The translations under genes and the position numbers were made by a program. The notes beneath the pieces are model-generated. The model ran no database searches. It was not told where the DNA came from and worked only from the letters and a program-made list of their open reading frames with translations. 64,000 nucleotides of DNA from assembly GCA_964564415.1 (NCBI GenBank), contig CAZMAV010000007.1, positions 1 through 64,000 of the forward strand, in the 5' to 3' direction. Below, piece after piece: positions 27,974 through 36,601 of the stretch. Every line of letters starts with the position of its first letter. The first letter of the stretch is position 1. The DNA is from JALEFZ01 sp964564415. GTDB lineage: Bacteria > Bacteroidota > Bacteroidia > J057.

Positions 27974-30430
27974 CTATTCTTTCACATATACCCGGCGGAC
28001 CCGAGGGCTTATGCGTACCAATATTTCGTAGGGAATGGTCCCGGCAGCCTGGGCCAGGGTCTGTATGGAGAGGAAATGCTCTCCCTGAGACCCAAAAATC
28101 AAGACTGCATCTCCCGCATGGGCACCCGGAATATCAGTCACATCAAGCATGAGCATATCCATACATATCCTGCCAATGGTGGGAGCCTCTTGTCCCCGGA
28201 CCAGGAAATTTGCCTTTCCCTCGCCCACCGAACGGGGAATCCCATCGGCATATCCTATGGGTACAATTGCAATTCGGCTGGGTCTGGAGGTATACTGGGC
28301 ACGGCCGTAACCAATGCTACTTCCTTCTGGATAGTCATGTATTTGGGTAATGTTGCTCAGCAGACTTCCCACCTCAACAAGGTCAGTTTGCTTGTCTGTC
28401 GGATCTATTCCGTAGAGGCCTATGCCCATACGGACCATCTCCATGGCAGCCTGTGGAAAGCGAAGGATACCTGCGGTGTTCAGCATGTGGCGGAAGGCCT
28501 GAATCCCCAACCGAGATTCCAGAAAATCATACATGGATTGGAACTCAGCCATCTGCCCTCGCGAAAAATCATCCTCTTCCTCCATATCGGCTGCAGCCAG
28601 GTGGGACATGACTGAGATCACCTGTGTATCAGGAGACTGTGAGAGAATATCCACCAATTCTTCAAGGTCCTGCTTCTCAAAGCCTAATCGCCCCATTCCC
28701 GTATCCAGTTTGAGGTGGATGCGGTAGCCGCTGCGGTCAGACATCCTTCCTGCCCTCAAAAAAGCCCCTAAGAGTTGAAAATTTGAAATCTCAGGCTCTA
28801 TGTCAAACTGCAAAAGGGATTCCAGGCTACTCAGGTCGGGATTCATCACCATAATGGGGAGATCTATACCCGCCTGGCGAAGCTCTATTCCTTCAGAAGC
28901 GTAGGCCACAGCTAGGTAGGTAGCGCCTTCTTTTTCCAATTGCTGGGCAATTTCCCAGGTTCCGCTTCCATATGAGGCGGCCTTCACCATACACATCGTT
29001 TTGGTTCCTTCCGGTACCCTGGATTTCAAAAGCCTGTAATTGTGGACCAAAGCAGCCAGGTCTATGCGAAAGGTGGTCGCGTTCAACTTGTGGTTGAAGC
29101 GGGGAATGAGTTTTTCCAGGGCAAAACTGCGGGCTCCCTTCAACAAAATGGTGCTTCCCTGGAAGTCCTTTACCCTCAATTCCTCCAGCAATGCCTCCAC
29201 ACTGGGGTAGGACCTGTATGCCCCTAACTTTTTGAACAACGGACCGATCGTAACAAGACGTTTTTCGCCTACCAATGCTGTGGCTTCCTTCAGGAGTTGA
29301 GCCTGTATGGCCTCCTGCTGATCACCGAGGTGAGGCACATCACTCATGATAATCCACTTATCAGCATGTATTTCTGTGTCAGCCAGTTGTTGAAAGGCGT
29401 TTCGCACCGAATCCACATCAGAATTATAGCTGTCGTTGATCAGGGTGATCTCGGGATTATCAGAGATGATTTCTGTCCGCATCTCAATGGGGTGAAGGAG
29501 GGGCAGACGTTGGCAGATTTGGGTCAATGGCACGCCCATTTCCCTGGCCACAGCTATCGCCAGAAGGGTGTTTTCAACATCGGCCTTGGAGCGAAAGGGC
29601 AGTTCCAAGGCCTTTTCTTTACCAGCTTCCACCCAGATCAAGCGACTCCCCCTTTCATGCCTTTCCCAATCTTTGACCTGCCAATGATCCTCCTCCTCCA
29701 TTCCCACGGTCTTGGGATGGAGATGAGCTATCTGTTCCAATATTTCCGGCTGAAAAGAAGAGGTCAACAAGCAGGTTACTTCTTCAAATAGCCTTAGTTT
29801 CTCACTAAGTTTGTGGGAGAGGCTTTGGAAGTTTTCTGCATGAGAACTACCCATGTGGGTGAGGATGCCATGGGTGGGCTGTATTATTTCCTGGAGAATT
29901 TCCATCTCTCCTGGCATAGAAATACCAGCCTCGATGATAGCCAAGTCTACATTCGGATGAAGTTGAAGCAGAGAGAGGGCCACGCCCAACTGGCTGTTGT
30001 AGCTCATGGGACTTTTGACCATTTGCAATTCCATCTCTACCAGGGTGGCCAACCACTCCTTGACGGTAGTCTTGCCATTGGACCCCGTAATGGCCCATAT
30101 GGGATAATCAAAGCGCTGCCGATGAGCCATGGCCCAACTCTGAAGGGCATCCAGGCTATTTTCTACCCAGATATAGTTGATGCCCGGAAGATCAAGTTTT
30201 TTTTCAACCATGAAATTCCTGACTCCCTTGCGATAGGCATCCTCCACAAAGTCATGTCCGTCGCGATTTAGGGTAGGTAAGGCCACAAATAAGGTCTGCC
30301 CTCCGTGGCTGATAAGGCGGGAATCATAGGAGACATAGTGTAGGGGCTGGGGCCGCATCAGGCCCTGAAAAAGGTCCTTCGCCAAAGCCATAGGAGCGAT
30401 TTCGGCGATGCTGTAAGGAATACCAAGCAT
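27974..30430 (-). CDS. Bifunctional MurF (UDP-MurNAc-tripeptide:D-Ala-D-Ala ligase) / alanine racemase
   Basis: An 818-aa fusion, common in Bacteroidota, joining two cytoplasmic steps of peptidoglycan precursor synthesis. Residues 1-~450 are a Mur ligase: ATP loop 'GSNGKTTVKEW' near 115 and a central 'MRTEII' region. Residues ~455-818 are a PLP alanine racemase: the PLP lysine is in 'CMVKAASYGSG' near 485 and the catalytic Tyr in 'GYGRAQYT' near 720. Both active sites look intact. The ATG at 30430 gives 'MLGIPYSIAEIAPM'. It is transcribed convergently with the PhyH-type gene. Confidence 0.95.
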   Translation of the reverse strand: MLGIPYSIAEIAPMALAKDLFQGLMRPQPLHYVSYDSRLISHGGQTLFVALPTLNRDGHDFVEDAYRKGVRNFMVEKKLDLPGINYIWVENSLDALQSWAMAHRQRFDYPIWAITGSNGKTTVKEWLATLVEMELQMVKSPMSYNSQLGVALSLLQLHPNVDLAIIEAGISMPGEMEILQEIIQPTHGILTHMGSSHAENFQSLSHKLSEKLRLFEEVTCLLTSSFQPEILEQIAHLHPKTVGMEEEDHWQVKDWERHERGSRLIWVEAGKEKALELPFRSKADVENTLLAIAVAREMGVPLTQICQRLPLLHPIEMRTEIISDNPEITLINDSYNSDVDSVRNAFQQLADTEIHADKWIIMSDVPHLGDQQEAIQAQLLKEATALVGEKRLVTIGPLFKKLGAYRSYPSVEALLEELRVKDFQGSTILLKGARSFALEKLIPRFNHKLNATTFRIDLAALVHNYRLLKSRVPEGTKTMCMVKAASYGSGTWEIAQQLEKEGATYLAVAYASEGIELRQAGIDLPIMVMNPDLSSLESLLQFDIEPEISNFQLLGAFLRAGRMSDRSGYRIHLKLDTGMGRLGFEKQDLEELVDILSQSPDTQVISVMSHLAAADMEEEDDFSRGQMAEFQSMYDFLESRLGIQAFRHMLNTAGILRFPQAAMEMVRMGIGLYGIDPTDKQTDLVEVGSLLSNITQIHDYPEGSSIGYGRAQYTSRPSRIAIVPIGYADGIPRSVGEGKANFLVRGQEAPTIGRICMDMLMLDVTDIPGAHAGDAVLIFGSQGEHFLSIQTLAQAAGTIPYEILVRISPRVRRVYVKE

Positions 30431-30505
30431 AATTTGATCTCAGGCTGGGTTCTGCTTTTGAATCAAAAATCTTAATTTACCAGAAAATTACTTGTATTTC
30501 CCCTT

Positions 30506-31003
30506 ATGGATCAAATTTCCTTTATCCAGCAATACGAGTTTGGCCCCTTCCTTAAACTGGCCTTCTACCGCTACTTCTCGAGACCCCTGTTGTTGATTCT
30601 CTATGCTTTTTGGCTGCTGTTTACCCTGGTGAGTATTTTCCAGGAAAACCCATTTTTCTCCACCAATAGCCTCATTTTTTCTGTTGCCTTTCTCGTTCTT
30701 CTCCCCTGGGCCCTTTACCGAAATACCAAGGCCTTGTTTTTACAGCACTATATGTTTCAGGATGAGGTTAAATTTACCCTTACTGACAAACAGATTTCCC
30801 TTAAAGGAAGTGGATTTGAGTCCCAACTGGACTGGGATCTGATTCATTATGTGAAGGAGTATCCGGGATGGATCATGATTTTTCCAAGTAGAAATAATGC
30901 CTACTACCTACATCGCTCCCAAGTCGATCCCATGGATTGGGAAATCCTGCGCTCCATCGTTAAGGGCCGGACAGAGATTTCTTCCCGACTGCGGAAGGAC
31001 TGA
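30506..31003 (+). CDS. YcxB-like membrane protein
   Basis: A 165-aa protein with two adjacent membrane segments (residues ~28-45 'LLLILYAFWLLFTLVSIF' and ~56-75 'SLIFSVAFLVLLPWALY'). A soluble C-terminal domain with the YcxB-like pattern follows: 'EVKFTLTDKQISLKGSG', then 'LDWDLIHYVKEYPGWIMIF' and 'YYLHRSQV'. Function unknown. It is divergent from murF-alr with a 75-bp gap, so the two may share a promoter region. Confidence 0.75.
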   Translation: MDQISFIQQYEFGPFLKLAFYRYFSRPLLLILYAFWLLFTLVSIFQENPFFSTNSLIFSVAFLVLLPWALYRNTKALFLQHYMFQDEVKFTLTDKQISLKGSGFESQLDWDLIHYVKEYPGWIMIFPSRNNAYYLHRSQVDPMDWEILRSIVKGRTEISSRLRKD

Positions 31004-31020
31004 TACATGAAAGCAGGGGA

Positions 31021-31185
31021 TCAGGCATAGGACCCCTCCTTTTCCCGGATTTCATTTTCCAATTCCTTCCAGATTTCCTCCTGGTGTTCCCTCCTTGCTT
31101 CTTGGTCCAATACCTCCTTGATAGGTTCGGCAAATTGATCGGCTTCTTTTTGAGTCAATACTTTTTTGGTTTTTTCCCTGTGCAT
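31021..31185 (-). CDS. Small charged protein, 54 aa, unknown function
   Basis: ATG at 31185 to TGA at 31021. The product is highly charged and predicted helical ('EVLDQEARREHQEEIWKEL', 'ENEIREKEGS'), with no hydrophobic segment. It faces the YcxB-like gene end to end with 17 bases between the stops. Codon usage and regular helical charge spacing look protein-like and not random, but the ribosome-binding site is weak (AT-rich 'AAAAAATACC' before the ATG). Could be a small DNA- or protein-binding peptide. No family recognised. Confidence 0.5.
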   Translation of the reverse strand: MHREKTKKVLTQKEADQFAEPIKEVLDQEARREHQEEIWKELENEIREKEGSYA

Positions 31186-31519
31186 GGTATTTTTTATTAA
31201 ATGGTTTATTTCATTAGACCAAAGGTTATTCCATAAGATAGGAATCTAGCTAAAGCATTTATTTACAAATCCTTGCAAAAACGAACCATCATCGGGATTT
31301 ATCAATATGGGAATATTTTTCCTGGGAGAATATCATAAAATGGAAGGCAAGAAAGAAGATGATCAAAAATGGAGTGATAAAAGTCAGTATCCGCAATGAC
31401 AGCTTTCATCGGAGGGGCAACAGAAAAGAGCAATTTTTATTTTAGAAAAAGGAACACAGCCGCACAAGCGTGTCAACACGATTTTGGCAATATTTTGCTG
31501 ATAGTAGTAGATTAAGTGG
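31186..31519. other. Gene-free stretch, nothing recognised
   Basis: This 334-bp AT-rich interval lies between the small charged gene and the end of the glycosidase gene. I see no copy of the dispersed repeat, no strong hairpin with a T-run, no RNA gene and no ORF above about 30 codons. It presumably holds the promoter of the small gene. Confidence 0.5.
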
Positions 31520-33136
31520 TTATGGGTCGCTCTTTCCCAAGGAGTGACCTTCTTTTTTTGTCTCTCCTGACATTATTTCTCCTGAGGGAAGGTAGGAAGC
31601 CGCAACGGTCCTGCTTTCGTTGTGCATGCGGTCCACAGCCGTCACGATATAGGTATAATCCTGGTCGGCCCTGCGACTGTGGTCGGTATACGTCAGAAAG
31701 CGGGACACATTCAGGATGAAAGAAGGATCTTGAATATCGATTTTGCTGGCCTTGGGGAATCTATAGATCACGTAATATTTGGCTCTTTGGCCGTCGCTTG
31801 CTGTCAGGGGAGCCTTCCAATACAAGAAAGCTGCTCCGGTTTCCATTTTTTTCACCCTCAGCTCTCTGGGTGCCTGGGGAGGAATGCTGTCTTTCCACTT
31901 CATCTGAGGGATGAGGGCGGGAAATTTGTAGCGGTCTTTCCTGAGCACTTCCTCGATTCCCATGGGATTGGTATCAAAAGAATTGGCACTAAAAAAAATA
32001 CTGCCTTTGATTTGGGGAAAGGAAAGGTTGAAGCGCAACTGCCGCGGAAGTTGGGCAGGATCGCGCCAGGGCCGACTCTCTCCGGTCTTGGATTTGAAAA
32101 GGGCCTGACCCACGTAGACATGCCTGCCAAAAGAATTTTCTGCCCACCAGGGTACCAGTTTGGCATAGTCTGCTGTGGGATGGGCAATGTTGAAATAGAC
32201 TTGTGGAGCTACATAATCCACCCAGCCTTTTTCCAACCAGGTGCGCACATCGGCGTGGAGCATATCGTAAGAGGTAAAGTTAGAGCGGACAGCCGTCCCA
32301 CTACTGTCTTGGCGACGGTTGCGCCAGATTCCTACCGGACTCACGCCAAACTTCACATAGGGCTTAGCGCTTTTAATGCTGTCCGAAAGAGCCGAGATGA
32401 AGAGATCTATGTTGTTCCGTCGCCAACTGTCAATGCTTGCAAAATTTTTCCCATAGACTTCATATGTCCCGCGGTCTGGCAGGACTTGACCATTTTGGGG
32501 GTAGGGATAAAAATAATCGTCAAAATGAATTCCATCCACGTCGTAATTGCGGACCACTTCCATGACCACCCGCAGCAGATAGTCCCTGACGGCTGGAATC
32601 CCGGGATTGAGATAGACCCTTTCGCCATATTGGAAGGTCCACTCGGGATGTTTGTGTACGATATTTTGGGCGCATACACTGCTAAATCGCTTGTGGGAGA
32701 TGGCGCGAAAGGGATTCATCCAGGCGTGAAATTCCATGTTGCGTTCGTGGCACTTTTCGATCATAAATGCCAGGGGATCATAGTAAGGGCGAGGAGCGAG
32801 GCCCTGGGTCCCACTGATAAACTCCGACCAGGGGGCATAGCGAGACTTGTAAAAGGCATCTCCGCTGGGCCTCACTTGTACCACCATGGCGTTCATCCCA
32901 TTGGCCTGCTGATGGCTGAGCAGGCGGACAAATTCCTCTTTCTGATTTCTACTGGATAGCTTCTTGGCGGAGGGCCAGTCGATATTGTGAAAGGTGGCTA
33001 CCCATACCGCCCTGAATTCGCGCTTGGGAAGGGATGGAGCGGGCTCCTTGCAGCTGAATCCAAGAATCAAAGAAGTGGTAAGGGCTATTGCCAGCAGGAG
33101 AAAAAGGGATCTTGAAAGTGATGGTCGCATGTGCAT
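31520..33136 (-). CDS. GHL10/DUF187-family glycosyl hydrolase-like lipoprotein with FN3 domain
   Basis: A 538-aa exported protein. Its N-terminal signal ends near 'LILGFSCKEP', suggesting a lipoprotein. Residues ~38-370 form a TIM-barrel of the GHL10 (DUF187) type: 'EFRAVWVATFHNIDWPS', 'HAWMNPFRA', 'VDGIHFDDYFYPYP' (acidic candidates for catalysis) and 'GVSPVGIWRN'. Residues ~410-500 look like a fibronectin type III module ('APRELRVKKMETGAAFLYW'). Related proteins are predicted carbohydrate-active enzymes; some act on peptidoglycan-type substrates. The substrate here is unknown. A second ATG lies two codons downstream. Confidence 0.88.
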   Translation of the reverse strand: MHMRPSLSRSLFLLLAIALTTSLILGFSCKEPAPSLPKREFRAVWVATFHNIDWPSAKKLSSRNQKEEFVRLLSHQQANGMNAMVVQVRPSGDAFYKSRYAPWSEFISGTQGLAPRPYYDPLAFMIEKCHERNMEFHAWMNPFRAISHKRFSSVCAQNIVHKHPEWTFQYGERVYLNPGIPAVRDYLLRVVMEVVRNYDVDGIHFDDYFYPYPQNGQVLPDRGTYEVYGKNFASIDSWRRNNIDLFISALSDSIKSAKPYVKFGVSPVGIWRNRRQDSSGTAVRSNFTSYDMLHADVRTWLEKGWVDYVAPQVYFNIAHPTADYAKLVPWWAENSFGRHVYVGQALFKSKTGESRPWRDPAQLPRQLRFNLSFPQIKGSIFFSANSFDTNPMGIEEVLRKDRYKFPALIPQMKWKDSIPPQAPRELRVKKMETGAAFLYWKAPLTASDGQRAKYYVIYRFPKASKIDIQDPSFILNVSRFLTYTDHSRRADQDYTYIVTAVDRMHNESRTVAASYLPSGEIMSGETKKEGHSLGKSDP

Positions 33137-33251
33137 GTTCGTGAGTCTTGAAATTAAGCCATTTCTGACAATTTTCCTTTATTCCTATATCCTATTTCTT
33201 TTTTTTGCGTTTAAAGTTATGACGAAAGAACCTGCTAATTTTTCAGGTATT

Positions 33252-33725
33252 ATGTGGAAAAACATCGCTTTTAGCCTACTGATTTTCTTTTTAGCTCTTC
33301 CTTCCTATTCTCAGATCAAGGTGCCATCCTTCTCCTTCCAGACCCTCGATGGCAAGGTTTTCACCCAAGACAACCTCGACCGAGAGCTACCTACCCTTAT
33401 CATGAATTACGATCCCTATTGCGACCACTGTAACAAGCAGGGTGAAATCATCAAAGAGGCCGCCGAAAAATTCAAAGCCCGAAATGTACAGTTGATCTTT
33501 GTCACCTTCATCCCCGAAAAGGAGGCTACAGAAGAGTTCATGAAAAAGCATTTTGAAGGCACCGGCCTCAATTATACCTTCCTCCTCGATTCCGACATTA
33601 CCTTTGAATCCTATTTTGGTTATACAGACGATGCCCTTAACATTTTCCTTTACAAACCCGACGGCAAACGCCCGGCCTACTTTGGAGAAGAGCAAGAAGC
33701 CAAGGTTTTGCTCAAGCACCTCTAG
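33252..33725 (+). CDS. Exported thioredoxin-like (TlpA/AhpC-type) protein
   Basis: ATG 33252 starts a good signal peptide ('IAFSLLIFFLALPSYSQ'), so it is preferred over the in-frame ATG at 33219. The 157-aa product has a thioredoxin fold with 'FQTLDGKVFTQDNL', a redox CxxC in 'DPYCDHCNKQG' near residue 59, 'IFVTFIPEKEA', and the cis-Pro-region equivalent 'NIFLYKPDGK'. It probably acts in the periplasm as a thiol-disulfide exchange or reductase factor. It is divergent from the GHL10-type gene, with about 115 bp between starts. Confidence 0.85.
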   Translation: MWKNIAFSLLIFFLALPSYSQIKVPSFSFQTLDGKVFTQDNLDRELPTLIMNYDPYCDHCNKQGEIIKEAAEKFKARNVQLIFVTFIPEKEATEEFMKKHFEGTGLNYTFLLDSDITFESYFGYTDDALNIFLYKPDGKRPAYFGEEQEAKVLLKHL

Positions 33726-33822
33726 GATACTTTTGTCATGAGCCCATGGCTACCTTGACGAGCAGACAAAGGATCATGGCTCCCAGGAAAGAAAGTTCAC
33801 CTTGACACAAAGAATTACAGAA

Positions 33823-33857
33823 CTTTGAAAAGTAGATTATTTCTATTTTTTTCAAAG
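33823..33857. promoter_or_regulatory. Inverted repeat upstream of yqeY
   Basis: CTTTGAAAA (33823-33831) is repeated inverted as TTTTCAAAG (33849-33857), 38 bases before the yqeY start. It is symmetric but AT-rich. It may be a leader hairpin or operator, or chance. Confidence 0.25.
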
Positions 33858-33894
33858 GCCATAATTTAATTTCCATTTATACCCTTACCGACTT

Positions 33895-34347
33895 ATGAGT
33901 CTCAAAGATACAGTCAATCAAGACATAAAATCGGCCATGAAAGCCAAGGATCAGGCCCGTCTCCGTGCCCTCCGATCCCTCAAATCCGTCATTTTAAATG
34001 CAGAGGTAGAAGAAGGCCGCAGCGAGGGAGCCCTCACCGAAGATGAAGAACTGAAAATCCTCATGAAGGCTTCCAAGCAGCGCAAAGATTCTATTCAACA
34101 GTATAAGGAAAACGGAAGAGAAGACTTGGCCAAGACCGAAGAAGAAGAGCTTGAGGTAATTGAAGATTACCTGCCTAAGCAACTATCTGAGGAAGAACTT
34201 CAAAGCGAAATCAAAAAAATCATCGAAGATCTTGGAGCCTCTTCCATGAAGGATATGGGTAAGGTCATGGGCCTTGCCTCGAAAAAATTTGCTGGCCGGG
34301 CAGACGGAAAAACCATTTCAAAAGTGGTCAAAGACATGCTCTCCTGA
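33895..34347 (+). CDS. GatB/YqeY domain protein
   Basis: A 150-aa cytoplasmic YqeY-family protein, homologous to the tRNA-binding tail domain of GatB. The family signature is visible: 'LKDTVNQDIKSAMKAKD' at the start, 'ALRSLKSVILNAEVE', 'ASKQRKDSIQQYKENGREDLA' (21 residues, ~60-80) and 'IEDYLPKQLSEEEL', then 'GAS.MKDMGKVMG' and 'GRADGKTISKVVK'. The stand-alone protein has no firmly established role; amidotransferase-like RNA binding is inferred. A dispersed palindromic repeat begins 13 bases after its stop. Confidence 0.92.
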   Translation: MSLKDTVNQDIKSAMKAKDQARLRALRSLKSVILNAEVEEGRSEGALTEDEELKILMKASKQRKDSIQQYKENGREDLAKTEEEELEVIEDYLPKQLSEEELQSEIKKIIEDLGASSMKDMGKVMGLASKKFAGRADGKTISKVVKDMLS

Positions 34348-34360
34348 CATACCTCAAAAA

Positions 34361-34462
34361 TGGATGGATAAAGCGCTTTTGGGCTTATCATAAATAACTT
34401 GTTTTAAACCCCGGGAGCGCTATTTGTTGTAGCGCCCAACTTATATTAATGATAATCACTAA
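34361..34462 (+). repeat. Dispersed nested-palindrome repeat, copy A
   Basis: It contains AGCGCTTTTGGGCTT (34372-34386) and, after the AT-rich core TATCATAAATAACTTGTTTT-like segment, the opposite arm CCCGGGAGCGCT (34410-34421). The outer part ends with AATGATAATCAC. It matches copies at 40776, 42565, 54855 and 62465. The 3' half is more diverged than in other copies. It lies 13 bases after the yqeY stop. Confidence 0.75.
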
Positions 34463-34644
34463 TCTGTGTTGATTTTTAGCCATCTATTTCCCTTATTGTT
34501 TATTCCAGAAAGTATATTGCGCGATGAAATGGCTGAGGACCTTTTTTCTAAGGTCAAATTTTAGAAAAAAGTGTTTCTGAAGCTCCGAAAAATAATTTGT
34601 AAGTTTCTTACATTATAAATCGCACAGGTTTGGAACAGGGTTTT

Positions 34645-35223
34645 ATGCTAAGCCCCCTTGATCTGATCATACTTGCCTTCATAGGATTTGGCATGTACAG
34701 GGGAGCGACCAAGAGTTTATTGAAGAGTGCCACAGCAGTGTTCTCCATAGTGGCAGGCGTCATCATTGGCTTCAGGTTACAACCTATGGCAGAGAGCCTC
34801 TACAGGGATTACCTCCACCTCTCCCTGTCCCCCGGCCTCATGGTCATCATTAGCTTCATTACTTCCTTCACGGTTGTCTATACCATAGTTTCTACCTTTC
34901 TCAATTACCTTGGAACCATCTTCAAGAATCCCAATTTCCAGGTTGACAATGCGCTGGGCGCTATCTTTGGAGGATTCCTGGCTACCCTCGGCCTCAGTGT
35001 AGGCTTTATTCTCATGAGCTATTTTGGCTTTCCTTCCAGTAGCAGCCGGCAGGAATCGGTGCTTTATCCATATGTGAGAGAATTTTCCCGAATTACCCTG
35101 GGCTATGGAGCAGGAGTCCTCAAGCAGGCCAATGAAAAAATCAATCAGTTTGGAATGGACAAACAGACCACTGACATTCCCGCAAATACCCAACCGGCCG
35201 ACAAGCCCAAACCCATTCGCTAG
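34645..35223 (+). CDS. CvpA family membrane protein
   Basis: A 192-aa inner-membrane protein with four hydrophobic segments and the CvpA pattern: 'LDLIILAFIGFGMYRG' at the start, 'AGVIIGFRLQPMAESLY', 'VVYTIVSTFLNY' and 'VDNALGAIFGGFLATLG'. Family members are linked to colicin V production and envelope maintenance; the molecular function is not settled. ATG 34645 with AGGG just upstream is preferred to the in-frame TTG at 34630. Its stop is 3 bases from the pabA start, so the two are probably co-transcribed. Confidence 0.88.
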   Translation: MLSPLDLIILAFIGFGMYRGATKSLLKSATAVFSIVAGVIIGFRLQPMAESLYRDYLHLSLSPGLMVIISFITSFTVVYTIVSTFLNYLGTIFKNPNFQVDNALGAIFGGFLATLGLSVGFILMSYFGFPSSSSRQESVLYPYVREFSRITLGYGAGVLKQANEKINQFGMDKQTTDIPANTQPADKPKPIR

Positions 35224-35225
35224 AA

Positions 35226-35795
35226 TTGGTCCTCATCATCGACAATTACGATTCATTTACCTATAATTTGGTAGACCTTGTAAGGAAGTTTACCCCAGTC
35301 AGGGTATCCCGCAACGACGAGATCGGCCTTGAAGACATTGCTTGCCTGTCTCCCTCGGGGATCCTCATCTCACCTGGTCCGGGAAGGCCCCAAGACAGCG
35401 GCATCTCTATGGCTGCCACCCAGCATTTTATGGGCCAGATTCCTATTCTTGGGGTCTGCTTAGGCCATCAAATCATAGGAGAGCTCCTGGGCATGAAGTT
35501 GGTTCATGCTGCACGTCCCATGCATGGCAAGACCTCAGATATCACTCACCTGGGAAAGGGACTGTTCGAGGACCTTCCCCAACCCCTCCGTGTGATGCGC
35601 TATCACTCCCTCATCTTGGATGGCACAAGAAAGGATAATTCCCTGGAAATTACGGCCAGAACCCTCGACCAGGAAATCATGGGACTCAGCCACTCCGGAC
35701 TCAGGTTGGAGGGGGTTCAGTTTCATCCCGAGTCTATCCTCTCTGTAGGCGGAGAAACGATCATCCACAATTGGGTGAAGTCCATTTGGAGCTAA
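35226..35795 (+). CDS. pabA: Aminodeoxychorismate/anthranilate synthase component II (glutamine amidotransferase)
   Basis: A 189-aa class I glutamine amidotransferase that supplies ammonia to a chorismate-using partner in folate or tryptophan synthesis. It has 'IIDNYDSFTYNLVDL' at the N-terminus, the nucleophile Cys in 'LGVCLGHQ' near residue 79, and the His-Glu pair in 'GVQFHPESI' near 170. It starts with TTG. Whether it serves PabB, TrpE or both cannot be told, since no partner gene is nearby. It sits in a co-directional run from cvpA to NAD kinase. Confidence 0.9.
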   Translation: MVLIIDNYDSFTYNLVDLVRKFTPVRVSRNDEIGLEDIACLSPSGILISPGPGRPQDSGISMAATQHFMGQIPILGVCLGHQIIGELLGMKLVHAARPMHGKTSDITHLGKGLFEDLPQPLRVMRYHSLILDGTRKDNSLEITARTLDQEIMGLSHSGLRLEGVQFHPESILSVGGETIIHNWVKSIWS

Positions 35796-35839
35796 TCCCT
35801 AAAGAATTTAATTTATGGGGAATCTTTCAATCACCATTC

Positions 35840-36586
35840 ATGAAAATCCAGGAAAGCAACGGTTTCAGATACGTCGAAAGCGGCAGGGGTCCCACCCTCC
35901 TCATCCTACACGGACTCTTTGGGGCATTGAGTAACTTTTCTGATGTCTTCGGAGCCTTTTCAGACAGCCACAGAGTCATTATTCCCCTTCTTCCCATTTA
36001 TGAAGAAAGCCATGCAGATGCTTCGGTAGATGGACTGACCGCTTACGTTGAAGAATTCGTAGAGGAGCAAAAGCTTGAAAAGCTGACACTTTTGGGCAAT
36101 TCCTTAGGGGGACATATAGGATTAGTTTTTGCCTTAAGAAATCCAGATAAAGTCAGCAACATTGTACTTACGGGAAGTTCGGGGCTTTTCGAGTCAGGCA
36201 TGGGCAATTCCTTTCCAAAGAGAGGTTCCTATGACTATATCCGGGAAAGGGTAGGCTACACATTCTACGATCCCAAAACCGCCAGTAAAGCCCTTGTAGA
36301 TGAGGTTTTTGAGATCGTCAGCGATAATTTCAAAACCCTGCGTATCCTAAAGATAGCCCGGTCGGCTCAGCGACACAACATGCGGAAGGACATAGGGTCT
36401 ATACAAGCAGATACCCTCTTGATCTGGGGGCTCAATGACAATATTACTCCCCCCAGAGTGGCCCATGAATTTGACCGCCTGATTTCAAATACTACCCTGC
36501 GTTTTATTGATAAATGTGGGCATGCAGCTATGATGGAACAACCCCTGGTCTTCAACCGTATATTGAAACAATTTCTCAGCATTTGA
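35840..36586 (+). CDS. Alpha/beta-fold hydrolase
   Basis: A 248-aa cytoplasmic hydrolase: 'LLILHGLFGALSNF' (oxyanion region), the nucleophile elbow 'LLGNSLGGHIGL' near residue 95, the acidic residue in 'LLIWGLNDNITPP' near 200, and the catalytic His in 'DKCGHAAMMEQP' near 228. ATG 35840 is chosen because in-frame sequence upstream overlaps pabA and looks unrelated. In many Bacteroidota a hydrolase of this type precedes a CBS-domain gene and NAD kinase, as here. The substrate is unknown. Confidence 0.88.
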   Translation: MKIQESNGFRYVESGRGPTLLILHGLFGALSNFSDVFGAFSDSHRVIIPLLPIYEESHADASVDGLTAYVEEFVEEQKLEKLTLLGNSLGGHIGLVFALRNPDKVSNIVLTGSSGLFESGMGNSFPKRGSYDYIRERVGYTFYDPKTASKALVDEVFEIVSDNFKTLRILKIARSAQRHNMRKDIGSIQADTLLIWGLNDNITPPRVAHEFDRLISNTTLRFIDKCGHAAMMEQPLVFNRILKQFLSI

Positions 36587-36601
36587 GTTGAGATTACAAC
36601 A

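Noticed and set aside
31622..32959. A 445-codon forward open frame opposite the GHL10-type gene
   Set aside because: The minus-strand frame has clear family motifs and a lipoprotein signal; the forward frame is its shadow.
33726..33790. Possible C-terminal remnant of a membrane protein on the minus strand ('LGAMILCLLVKVAMGS' then stop)
   Set aside because: Only about 18 residues, too short to separate from chance hydrophobic translation.
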